NCBI GenBank assembly: GCA_021299075.1
Contig: JAJTFU010000200.1
Location: 1-5,898 of the forward strand
DNA: 5,898 nucleotides
Direction: 5' to 3'
Source of the DNA: Novosphingobium sp.
GTDB lineage: Bacteria > Pseudomonadota > Alphaproteobacteria > Sphingomonadales > Sphingomonadaceae
The position numbers were made by a program, and so were the translations under genes. The notes below the pieces were generated by a model. It saw nothing but the letters and a program-made list of their open reading frames with translations. It made no database searches and had not been told where the DNA came from. Positions 1 through 5,898 of the stretch are shown piece by piece. Positions within the stretch are counted from its first letter, which is position 1. Each line of letters starts with the position of its first letter.

Positions 1-674
1 ACAAAGCCAGCACCCCCACCGAAGCCGTCCTGACCCGCCGCTCGATCCGGTCCTTCAGCGACAAGCCTGTTCCCCTGGAAGTGATCAAGCAGGTGATGGA
101 CACCGCCCGCTGGACGCCGTCGGGCTGTAATTTCCAGCCGTGGGAAGGGGCGATCCTGACCGGTGAACCGCTGCGCCAGCTGCAGGAAAAGATGCGGAAT
201 ACCCCCCCGCAGAACCCGCAGGAATATTCCTGGAGCGATCCCGAGGTCCTGCCCGAGTGCAAGGCGCGGCTCGCGCAGGTCGGCGCGGACATGTACGCGG
301 CGATGAGCATTGAGCGGTCGGACAAGGCCGCGCGCGGCGATTTCATGGCGCAGAACCTGGTCTCGTTCGGCGCGCCAGCCGTGCTGATGGTCTACTTCCC
401 GCGCGTCATGGGTCCGCCGCAGTGGTCTGACGTCGGCATGTGGCTCCAGACCATCATGCTGCTGTTCCGCGAGCAGGGTCTGGATACCTGCCCGCAGGAA
501 TTCCTCTCGCTCTATGCCAAGCTGATCAAGGAGTTCGTTGGCGTTTCGGATGAGACCCACATCTTCTTCTGCGGCATCGCCATCGGTTACCGCGACGAAA
601 CGGATCCTGTGAACGGGTTCGATCGCAAGCGCGAGCCACTGGAAAGCAAGATCCAGTTCCTGGGCTTTGAATAG
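1..674 (+). CDS. Nitroreductase family protein (FMN-dependent oxidoreductase), 5' end outside window
   Basis: Flavin-dependent NAD(P)H oxidoreductase of the nitroreductase superfamily, which reduces nitro groups, quinones or related acceptors in the cytoplasm, usually as a homodimer. The frame is open from base 3, giving 223 visible residues. The family N-terminus is present (RRSIRSF at visible residues 12-18) and so is the FMN-site segment SGCNFQPW (40-47), so only a few residues and the start codon lie upstream; the GTG at 81 is internal. Further blocks are QWSDVGMWLQT from residue 140 and HIFFCG from 186, followed by GYRD; the IG-x-RD region usually contacts the FMN phosphate. It closely resembles the next gene, 12 bases downstream, so the pair arose by duplication and is probably co-transcribed. 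The real substrate cannot be read from sequence. Family assignment is firm; any link to a specific nitroaromatic is inference. Confidence 0.92.
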   Translation, partial: KASTPTEAVLTRRSIRSFSDKPVPLEVIKQVMDTARWTPSGCNFQPWEGAILTGEPLRQLQEKMRNTPPQNPQEYSWSDPEVLPECKARLAQVGADMYAAMSIERSDKAARGDFMAQNLVSFGAPAVLMVYFPRVMGPPQWSDVGMWLQTIMLLFREQGLDTCPQEFLSLYAKLIKEFVGVSDETHIFFCGIAIGYRDETDPVNGFDRKREPLESKIQFLGFE

Positions 675-676
675 GA
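673..676 (+). promoter_or_regulatory. Ribosome binding site for the second nitroreductase
   Basis: AGGA overlaps the TAG stop of the first nitroreductase and lies 10 bases before the ATG at 687. An in-frame TTG at 678 would sit only one base after this motif, which is too close, so the motif supports the ATG at 687 as the start. Confidence 0.5.
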
Positions 677-686
677 CTTGGCGGGC

Positions 687-1358
687 ATGAACGTTTCGGA
701 AGCCGTCGCCACCCGCCGCACTGTCCGGGCTTTCCTCGACAAGCCGGTCGATCAGGCGGTGCTGCGCCGGGTGCTGGAGAAGGCCCAGAACGCGCCGTCG
801 GGCGGCAATACCCAGCCGTGGAACGCCACGGTGATCACGGGTGCGCCGTTGGCGAAGCTGCTGGCCGATGTCGCCGCGATCCTGCCCGAAGGGTCGGCGC
901 GTCATAAGCCCGAATACCACATCTACCCGCCCGAACTCGATGGCCCCTATGCCGAGCGCCGCAAGGGCGTGGGCGAGGCGATGTATGCCGCGCTGGAGAT
1001 CCCGCGCGAGAACAAGATGGGCCGCCTGATGTGGTTCGCGAAGAACTTCCAGGCCTTTGGCGCGCCGGTGCTGATGCTGATCCACACCCCGCGCTATATG
1101 GGCCGGCCGCAGTGGTCCGACATCGGTATGTGGCTGCAGACCGTCTGCCTGCTACTGCGCGAGGAGGGGCTCGATTCCTGCCCGCAGGAAGCCTGGGCGA
1201 TCTACCAGGAACAGATCCGCGCTGTGGTGGACATCCCTGAGGACCACATCTTCTTCTGCGGGATGGGCATTGGCTGGCGCGATCCGGACGCGCCTGTGAA
1301 CCAGTTCCCCGTGCCACGCGCGCCGCTGGGTGAAGCGATCCGCTGGGAGGGCTTCTGA
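687..1358 (+). CDS. Nitroreductase family protein, tandem paralogue (NfnB-like)
   Basis: Complete 223-residue FMN-dependent nitroreductase, a usual length for this family. I chose the ATG at 687 over the TTG at 678 because of the AGGA spacing and because MNVSEAV-x-TRR is a typical family start. FMN-site residues are visible: RRTVRAF (10-16), SGGNTQPW (38-45), QWSDIGMWLQT (142-152), and HIFFCG (187-192) followed by GIGWRD. It shares the QWSD-x-GMWLQT, RE-x-GLD-x-CPQE and HIFFCG blocks with the gene upstream but differs strongly in the middle (about residues 50-110), the part that shapes the active-site entrance in this family, so the two paralogues probably prefer different substrates. They could form homodimers or a heterodimer. 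The transporter start follows 8 bases after its stop, consistent with one operon. Likely electron donor is NAD(P)H; substrate unknown. Confidence 0.93.
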   Translation: MNVSEAVATRRTVRAFLDKPVDQAVLRRVLEKAQNAPSGGNTQPWNATVITGAPLAKLLADVAAILPEGSARHKPEYHIYPPELDGPYAERRKGVGEAMYAALEIPRENKMGRLMWFAKNFQAFGAPVLMLIHTPRYMGRPQWSDIGMWLQTVCLLLREEGLDSCPQEAWAIYQEQIRAVVDIPEDHIFFCGMGIGWRDPDAPVNQFPVPRAPLGEAIRWEGF

Positions 1359-1366
1359 GCCTCTCC

Positions 1367-2108
1367 ATGCTGCTGTGGGTGCCGGTGACGATTGCCGCGG
1401 CATCGGCGCAGGTCTTCCGCAATGGCGCCCAGGCGGGCCTCACCAAGACGATTGGCATGCTGGGGGCGACGCAGGTGCGGTTCGTTTTCGGGCTGCCCTT
1501 TGCCCTGCTGTTCCTGGCTGCGGCCTTGTGGCTGACCGGACAGCCGCTACCGGGTCTGACGCGAACAGCACTTGGCTGGGCTGCACTGGGCGCGGTCTGC
1601 CAGATCCTCGGCACGGCCTTGATGCTGGTGGTGATGCACCAGCGCGCCTTTGGCGTCGCCTATGCCTATATCAAGACCGAGCCGGTGCTGGTTGCCGTGC
1701 TTGGCGTGATCCTGCTGGGCGATCACCTCAGTCCGCTGGCCTGGCTGGCGGTGGGGGTGGTGACGGCGGGCGTGCTGGTCGCCTCGGTCAAGCCGGGCGA
1801 ATACCGCAATCTCCTGAAAGAGGGCCGGATGATCGCCGCAGGCGTCGGCGCGGGTTGTCTGTTCGGCCTCTCCGCCATTGCCTTTCGCGGCGGGATCGGC
1901 GCGCTGGAGGGCGGGGACTTCCTGCTGGTTCACGGCCTTCGCGCTGACCCCGGCGGCCAATGTCCGCACGCTTGGTCTGATCGAAATGCCGCTTGCCGCG
2001 CTCTTCGCCGGACGACTGACCGGCAAGGCCACCAGCCGCCACGAATTGGCCGGATTGCTGATCGTGATGATCGGAGTGGGGCTGCTGCTGGCCTCGCTGG
2101 CAGCTTGA
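1367..2108 (+). pseudogene. EamA/DMT-family transporter, disrupted by internal deletion and frameshift
   Basis: Inner-membrane permease of the drug/metabolite transporter superfamily, normally about 290-300 residues with ten membrane helices in two EamA repeats. The first part (ATG 1367 to about 1927, 187 residues) encodes helices 1-6 and includes GATQVRFVFGLPFALL and the TEPVLVAVLGVILLGD segment that ends the first repeat. The frame then drifts into Arg-rich, non-membrane sequence ending at a TGA at 2141-2143, while the neighbouring frame from 1926 continues the transporter with WFTAFALTPAANVRTLGLIE and a last helix ending at TGA 2106-2108. The two parts total about 247 residues, so some 50 residues (helix 7, the following loop and the start of helix 8) are missing. 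The loss is 3n+2 bases, hence the frame change. The product is unlikely to work as a transporter. Substrate unknown. An assembly or consensus error is a serious alternative to true decay. Confidence 0.78.
1919..1928 (+). other. Deletion/frameshift junction inside the EamA transporter
   Basis: The upstream frame reads GGDFLL and the downstream frame reads WFTAFALTP; the two meet within these bases (ttcctgctgg). This is the only point where both flanks look like transporter sequence. The repeated CTG within the junction could have given short homology for the deletion, but the lost sequence is not available to test it. Confidence 0.6.
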
Positions 2109-2127
2109 CCGCGCCGCAAGCCTGCGT

Positions 2128-2131
2128 AAGG
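2128..2131 (+). promoter_or_regulatory. Ribosome binding site for cysS
   Basis: AAGG lies 8 bases before the ATG at 2140, in the 31-base gap after the transporter remnant. It supports this ATG as the cysS start. Confidence 0.5.
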
Positions 2132-2139
2132 CGCGAGGC

Positions 2140-3615
2140 ATGACTTCGACGCCCCTCAAGCTGTTCAACAGCCTGACCCGCCAGCTGGAAGAATTCCAGC
2201 CCGTCCACCCGGGCGAGGCGCGCGTCTATTCCTGCGGGCCGACAGTCTACAATTACCCGCATATCGGCAACATGCGCGCCTATGTCTTCGCCGATGTCCT
2301 GGGCCGTACGCTCAGCTTCAAGGGCTACAAGCTGACCCACGTGATCAACATCACCGATGTGGGCCACCTGACCGACGATGCCGACGCGGGCGAGGACAAG
2401 ATGGAGAAGATGGCGGCCGAACGGGCGCAATCCATCTGGGATATCGCCCGGCACTATGCCGAGGCCTATTGGGCCGATGTGAAGGCGCTCAACATCCGCC
2501 AGCCCGCCAAGTGGACCATCGCCACCGAATATATCCCGGCGATGATCGATTTCGCCAAGTCGATTGCCGACAAGCACTGCTACGAGCTCGATAGCGGGCT
2601 CTATTTCGACGTTTCGACTGTGGCTGATTACGGCCGCCTCGCCCGCGCCGTGACCGAAGAAGGTGAGGGCCGGATCGACGAGGTGGATGGCAAGCGCAAT
2701 GCGGCTGACTTCGCGATCTGGCGCAAGACCCCGGCGGGCGAGAAGCGCCAGATGGAATGGGATTCGCCTTGGGGCAAAGGCGCCCCCGGCTGGCACCTCG
2801 AATGCTCGGTCATGTCCGGCGAGGTGCTGGGCTTTCCCTTCGACATCCATACTGGGGGGATCGACCACCGCGAGATCCACCACCCCAACGAGATCGCCCA
2901 GAACCAGGCGTTCTGCTGCACCAATGGCCTGAACGTGCCAGCCAATTCCGGCGCGAACATCTGGATGCACAACAATTTCCTGATCGAACGCTCTGGCAAG
3001 ATGAGCAAATCGTCGGGCGAGTTCCTGCGGCTGCAATTGCTGATCGACAAGGGCTATCACCCGCTGGCCTACCGGATGATGTGCCTGCAGGCGCATTACC
3101 GCAGCGAGCTGGAGTTCTCTTGGGAAGGGCTCCAGGCGGCGTTGGTGCGGCTGAAGCGGTTGGTGATGGCCTATCGCAAATGGGCCGACAATCTGAAGGA
3201 AGGGCGCATGACCCCTGGCGACTGCTGGGAGCGCGAGCGCGTGACCAATGCCCTGGTCGCCCGGTTCGATGCGGCGGTTTCGGGTGATCTCAACACCGCG
3301 GATGCGCTGACCGTGCTGGAGGAAACCCTCGCGCTCAAAGGCACCGCGCCAGAATGTGTGGCAACGGCCGCGTCACACATGGATCGTGTCATGGGTCTCA
3401 ATCTCGGGCACCTGCAACGCACCGACCTGCGCCTGCGCCCCAAGGCTGCGACGATCACCGAGGCGGAAATCGAGGCTGTCCTGGCTCAGCGCAAGGAAGC
3501 CCGCGCCGCCAAGGACTTTGCCACCTCTGACCGTCTGCGCGACGAACTCGCCGCGCAGGGTGTCGAGGTCATGGACGGCGATGTGCTCGGCTGGGACTGG
3601 AAACTTGGTGAGTGA
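2140..3615 (+). CDS. cysS: Cysteine--tRNA ligase (cysteinyl-tRNA synthetase)
   Basis: Class I aminoacyl-tRNA synthetase that activates cysteine with ATP and charges tRNA-Cys in the cytoplasm; essential for translation. The 491-residue protein is complete. The ATP-binding HIGH motif appears as HIGN (residues 41-44), as is normal for CysRS, and KMSKS is at 287-291. The four zinc ligands that recognise the cysteine thiol are all present by alignment to the E. coli enzyme: C32 in YSCGPTV, C222 in HLECSVM, H247 and E251 in IHHPNE. The C-terminal region contains the helical DALR-type domain (AHYRSELEFSWEGLQ and onward) and ends with the usual RLRDEL-x-x-QGVEVMD segment and a Trp-rich tail. It is somewhat longer than the E. 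coli protein of about 460 residues, as is common in alphaproteobacteria. It follows the broken transporter by 31 bases. Nothing in it looks damaged. Confidence 0.98.
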   Translation: MTSTPLKLFNSLTRQLEEFQPVHPGEARVYSCGPTVYNYPHIGNMRAYVFADVLGRTLSFKGYKLTHVINITDVGHLTDDADAGEDKMEKMAAERAQSIWDIARHYAEAYWADVKALNIRQPAKWTIATEYIPAMIDFAKSIADKHCYELDSGLYFDVSTVADYGRLARAVTEEGEGRIDEVDGKRNAADFAIWRKTPAGEKRQMEWDSPWGKGAPGWHLECSVMSGEVLGFPFDIHTGGIDHREIHHPNEIAQNQAFCCTNGLNVPANSGANIWMHNNFLIERSGKMSKSSGEFLRLQLLIDKGYHPLAYRMMCLQAHYRSELEFSWEGLQAALVRLKRLVMAYRKWADNLKEGRMTPGDCWERERVTNALVARFDAAVSGDLNTADALTVLEETLALKGTAPECVATAASHMDRVMGLNLGHLQRTDLRLRPKAATITEAEIEAVLAQRKEARAAKDFATSDRLRDELAAQGVEVMDGDVLGWDWKLGE

Positions 3616-3670
3616 ATTCCCGCACTGGCTATACGCTTGCCTTGCCCGTGCGAGTGGCTAGTCTGGTTTC

Positions 3671-4030
3671 ATGCTGCAACTGATCGCCTGGATCGTCCTT
3701 GCCCTTGTCCACCTGATGCCGGCCCTGGCGTTCTTCCGGCCGACAACGCTGACAGCGCTTTATGGCATTCGGGCGGAGGATCCGCTGTTCCTGCTGATGC
3801 ACCACCGCGCGGCGCTGTTCCTGGCGGTCTTCGTCGCCTGCCTGTGGGCGGCCTGGCGGCCCGAGGCGAGGCAGCTGGCGGGGATCGTCACGGCGATCTC
3901 GATGCTTGGGTTCCTGCTACTTTACTGGCGCGCCGGATCGCCGACGCCACTGCGTACCATCGCCACGGTTGATCTGATCGGTCTGCCGTTCCTGGCCTTT
4001 GCCCTGTGGGGAGCATTCCGCCCGTCATGA
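3671..4030 (+). CDS. Small four-helix membrane protein, function unknown
   Basis: I do not recognise a characterised family. The 119-residue product is highly hydrophobic with four likely membrane helices at about residues 4-22, 40-62, 69-86 and 98-116, joined by short loops. A likely conserved feature is FFRP...LYGI (21-33) followed by a paired His-His-Arg (44-46) just inside helix 2; an Asp (101) lies at the start of helix 4. There is no cleavable signal peptide with a clear site, so it should stay in the inner membrane. The ATG at 3671 lacks a strong Shine-Dalgarno sequence, and the 55-base gap after cysS has no convincing promoter or terminator. Its TGA overlaps the ATG of the dehydrogenase (ATGA, 4027-4030), which suggests translational coupling. 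Coding is supported by the clean helix pattern and this overlap; function is open. Confidence 0.82.
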   Translation: MLQLIAWIVLALVHLMPALAFFRPTTLTALYGIRAEDPLFLLMHHRAALFLAVFVACLWAAWRPEARQLAGIVTAISMLGFLLLYWRAGSPTPLRTIATVDLIGLPFLAFALWGAFRPS

Positions 4031-4965
4031 CCATCGCCGTCCTCTCTGCCATCGCCCGCCCGATCCTTGAACCGCGCTTGCCGGACTGGATCGAGCCGCG
4101 CTGGTTCGCCACCACCGAGGAACTGATGGAGATCGCCGACCAGGCTGAAATCGGCTGGTTCGATCTCTACAAGAAAGAAGACATGGCCGAGGCCGCGCGC
4201 CGCGCCGTGCGGATGAAGTGGCTCAATTCGATCTACGCGGGGCTCGAGCACATGCCGCTGGCGCTGATGCATGAGCGCGGCGTGGTGGTGACCAACGGCG
4301 CCGGGATCAATGCCATCACCATTGCCGAATATGTCGTGATGGGGATGCTGACGATCGCCAAGGGCTATCGCGAGGTGGTCCATGCGCAGGATCGCCACGA
4401 ATGGCTGATGGATTCCCCGGGCAAGCGCGAGCTTTATGGCAGCAAGGCACTGTTGCTGGGCATGGGCGCCATCGGCTCGCTCATCGCCGAGCGCCTCGCC
4501 CCGTTCGGAGTGGAAGTGACCAAGGTTCGCCGCACCCCAGGCCCGGATACGCTGGCGCCCGACCAGTGGCGCGGCAAGCTGGGCGAGTTCGACTGGGTGA
4601 TCCTGGCCGTGCCCGCGACGCCGGAAACCGACGGCATGATCGGTGCGGTCGAGCTGGCAGCAATGAAAAGCGACGCCGTGCTGCTCAATATCGCTCGCGG
4701 TACGGTGGTCGATCAGGATGCGCTGGTCGAAGCGCTCAAGGCCGGCCGCATCCACTCGGCCTTCCTTGATGTCACGACACCCGAACCGCTGCCGGCCGAT
4801 CATCCGCTGTGGGATCTGCCCAACGCCCATGTCACCATGCACCTGTCGGGCCGGGCGCAAGACAAGATGTTCATCCGCTCGGTCGATCGCTTTCTCGTGA
4901 ACCTGGAACGCTACCGCAAGGGTGAGCCGCTGGAGCCCACAGTGGACCTGCTGCGCGGTTATTAG
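4027..4965 (+). CDS. D-2-hydroxyacid dehydrogenase (NAD(P)-dependent, GhrA/phosphoglycerate-dehydrogenase-like)
   Basis: Cytoplasmic oxidoreductase that interconverts D-2-hydroxyacids and 2-oxoacids with NAD(P)(H). The 312-residue protein has the split substrate-binding domain around a Rossmann domain. The dinucleotide motif GMGAIG has glycines at 145, 147 and 150. The catalytic set is complete: R224 in NIARGTVVD, E253 in TTPEPLP, and H272 in VTMHLSG. The strand after the glycine loop ends in VRRTPG instead of an acidic residue, which favours NADPH over NADH. The usual Pro before the catalytic His is Met (271). I chose ATG 4027, which overlaps the stop of the membrane protein upstream and has GGGGAG at 4008-4013; an in-frame GTG at 4006 has no ribosome site. 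Likely substrates are glyoxylate, hydroxypyruvate or similar, but this cannot be fixed from sequence. Its stop overlaps the stop of a minus-strand reading frame. Confidence 0.93.
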   Translation: MTIAVLSAIARPILEPRLPDWIEPRWFATTEELMEIADQAEIGWFDLYKKEDMAEAARRAVRMKWLNSIYAGLEHMPLALMHERGVVVTNGAGINAITIAEYVVMGMLTIAKGYREVVHAQDRHEWLMDSPGKRELYGSKALLLGMGAIGSLIAERLAPFGVEVTKVRRTPGPDTLAPDQWRGKLGEFDWVILAVPATPETDGMIGAVELAAMKSDAVLLNIARGTVVDQDALVEALKAGRIHSAFLDVTTPEPLPADHPLWDLPNAHVTMHLSGRAQDKMFIRSVDRFLVNLERYRKGEPLEPTVDLLRGY

Positions 4966-5141
4966 CCGTCTTCAAGCAACAACAATTCCAGCTCCACCAG
5001 CATGCGCGGCTCGGGCAAAGGTGACTGCTCAACCGAAACCACTGACGCATCGGCGACGAGCTGGCCGGGAATGGCAAATTCGTGATCGGGCAGAGCGGCA
5101 ATCAGCGCCTCGCCGGCTTCGACCGCTGCCGCGCCTGCCAC
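4962..5141 (-). pseudogene. C-terminal part of an unknown minus-strand protein (5' end lost or very short gene)
   Basis: An open minus-strand frame ends at TAA (4964-4962), tail to tail with the dehydrogenase. From about 5125 down it reads like a real protein: VEAGEALIAALPDHEFAIPG, then QLVADASVV, and a hydrophobic-acidic end MLVELELLLLEDG. Its codon pattern is coding-like on the minus strand (A/T-rich second positions, G/C-rich third positions), while the same triplets on the plus strand contain two TGA stops. Upstream of about 5141 the frame is only the shadow of the S24 gene. A GTG at 5141-5139 would give 59 residues but has no good ribosome site, so I favour a truncated gene whose 5' end was lost. 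I do not recognise the family. It could also be a complete tiny gene; chance is less likely. Confidence 0.45.
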
Positions 5142-5150
5142 TGGGTGCTT
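5123..5150. other. Probable deletion junction between two divergent genes
   Basis: Recognisable minus-strand protein (VEAGEAL...) stops and recognisable plus-strand S24 sequence (PRLPLGASAGPG) starts within these bases. In an intact arrangement the two genes would be divergent, with both 5' ends and a shared promoter region between them; that whole stretch appears to be gone. Confidence 0.45.
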
Positions 5151-5515
5151 CGGCCGGGCCGGGTGCGCTGGCGCTGGAGGAGCAGCCGATCGGCGCCTTC
5201 CGCTTTTCGGCACGGTGGCTTCGCGAGCAGGGGCTTGATTCGCGGATGCTCTCGGCGATCCGGGTGGAGGGCGATTCGATGGAAGGGACCCTGCGCGATG
5301 GCGACGAGATCCTTGTTGATCGCAGCCCGCGTCCGCTGCGTGATGGCATCCATGTCGTCCGCACGGGCGAGGCCCTGCTGGTCAAGCGGGTCGACCTGGG
5401 CCGGCCGGGCACGATCACGCTGGTCAGCGACAACCCGGCCTATCGCCCGATCGAACTGCCGCCTGAGGAGGTGCAGGTAATCGGCCGGGTCGTCTGGAAA
5501 AGCGGCCGCCTGTGA
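5123..5515 (+). pseudogene. S24/LexA-like peptidase domain of a transcriptional repressor, N-terminal HTH part missing
   Basis: The plus frame from about 5123 encodes the C-terminal signal-peptidase-like domain found in LexA, UmuD and phage-type repressors, which self-cleave to switch off repression. The Ser of IRVEGDSMEG is at codon 5276-5278 and the paired Lys of LLVKRVD at 5384-5386, 36 residues apart, close to the LexA spacing (S119, K156). An Ala-Gly in ASAGPG about 41 residues before the Ser is a candidate self-cleavage point. The domain runs to the family end VVWKSGRL. Family members normally carry 100 or more further residues with a helix-turn-helix. Here the frame upstream (back to a GTG at 4922) is Arg/Pro-rich, lies over the dehydrogenase end and the minus-strand frame, and has no credible start or HTH. 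I therefore call it 5'-truncated. A fragment without DNA-binding domain might still be made; an assembly error would also explain it. Confidence 0.62.
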
Positions 5516-5871
5516 TCGAACGGCTGCGCGCCTGGGCGAAGGCGCTCAAGCGCGACGTCCTGGCCCTGTGGCTGGCGGCCCGCGATCCGCGGGTGCCACT
5601 GCTGGCCAAGCTGCTGGCCGGGCTCGTCGCGGCCTATGCTCTGTCACCAGTTGATCTGATCCCCGATTTCTTCCCGGTCCTCGGATATCTCGACGACCTG
5701 CTGATCGTGCCGGCGGGAATCTGGCTGGTGGTCCGGCTGGTCCCGGCGGATGTGCTTGATGACCTGCGGAGCAAGGCCGAAGACCAAGCCCGTCCGATAT
5801 CGCGGTTGGGGCTGGTCCTGGTTCTGGCAATCTGGCTGGCCGTGGTCGCCGCAGTCTGGCGCATTTGGTAG
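5512..5871 (+). CDS. DUF1232 (YkvA-like) membrane protein
   Basis: The 119-residue product contains the DUF1232 signature AYALSPVDLIPDFFPVLGYL (residues 41-60) followed by DDLLIVP. The family is widespread and poorly understood; members are small inner-membrane proteins without known enzyme activity. Likely membrane segments are residues 28-44 and 63-77 around the signature and a clear C-terminal helix at 99-116. The N-terminus is basic and amphipathic (ERLRAWAKALKR), suggesting it faces the cytoplasm. The start is GTG at 5512, whose GTGA overlaps the TGA of the S24 frame by 4 bases, so translation was probably coupled to that gene; no independent ribosome site is evident. If the S24 gene is truly truncated, this gene may have lost its normal promoter. 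It looks intact; only 27 bases follow it in the window, and nothing is seen in them. Confidence 0.88.
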   Translation: MIERLRAWAKALKRDVLALWLAARDPRVPLLAKLLAGLVAAYALSPVDLIPDFFPVLGYLDDLLIVPAGIWLVVRLVPADVLDDLRSKAEDQARPISRLGLVLVLAIWLAVVAAVWRIW

Positions 5872-5898
5872 GTCCGCGCGCACTTGCATAACGCCGCG

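Noticed and set aside
1915..1935. Programmed frameshifting in the transporter
   Set aside because: There is no slippery heptamer or clear downstream structure, and about 50 family residues are absent, which frameshifting cannot explain.
2106..2143. ATGA overlap between the frameshifted transporter frame and the cysS start
   Set aside because: The tail of that frame is non-membrane nonsense; the transporter's true end is TGA 2106-2108, so the overlap is coincidental.
1930..3096. Long minus-strand open frame (388 codons) opposite cysS and the transporter
   Set aside because: It is antisense to cysS, whose motifs are all intact; the long open frame is a by-product of high GC content and codon bias.
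3616..3670. Promoter or terminator between cysS and the small membrane protein
   Set aside because: A short inverted match (GCAC/GTGC) and a TTGCC box are present, but there is no stable hairpin with a U-tract and no well-spaced -10/-35 pair.
3922..4860. Minus-strand open frame of 312 codons opposite the dehydrogenase
   Set aside because: It mirrors the dehydrogenase, is rich in His, Arg, Gly and Asp without domain motifs, and the plus strand has a full catalytic set.
4922..5122. N-terminal extension of the S24 protein from GTG 4922
   Set aside because: It overlaps the end of the dehydrogenase, is Arg/Pro-rich with no HTH, and shares its bases with a better-supported minus-strand frame.

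Overview
The window is GC-rich, densely packed bacterial chromosome, and almost every gene reads on the + strand. Short gaps, an ATGA start-stop overlap, and the family make-up (paired NfnB-like nitroreductases, a CysRS of about 490 residues, an S24 peptidase followed by a DUF1232 protein) suggest an alphaproteobacterium, most likely a sphingomonad (Sphingomonadales). That placement is inference from protein style, not from a marker search.

Layout. (1) Bases 1-1358 hold two tandem, clearly paralogous FMN-dependent nitroreductases; the first lacks only its extreme N-terminus at the window edge. (2) Bases 1367-2108 hold an EamA/DMT-type membrane transporter that is broken: about 50 residues are missing in its second half and the downstream part is in another frame. 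(3) Bases 2140-3615 hold cysS, complete, with all its signature motifs. (4) Bases 3671-4030 encode a small four-helix membrane protein of unknown function, overlapped by ATGA with (5) a complete D-2-hydroxyacid dehydrogenase (4027-4965). (6) Bases 4962-5515 are the second damaged region: the C-terminal end of an unknown minus-strand protein abuts the C-terminal peptidase domain of an S24/LexA-like repressor on the plus strand, with both 5' ends missing. (7) Bases 5512-5871 encode a DUF1232 membrane protein overlapping the S24 stop codon.

How the genes relate. The nitroreductases could act together on nitroaromatic, quinone or other flavin-reducible substrates, and the transporter next to them may once have served the same substrate; this is only suggested by position. 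cysS is housekeeping. The dehydrogenase and the small membrane protein are probably translationally coupled. I see no CRISPR array, tRNA, rRNA, IS element, phage module or obvious new system. The most notable signal is the two separate deletion-like junctions (about 1919-1928 and about 5123-5150), which are either real gene decay or assembly errors.
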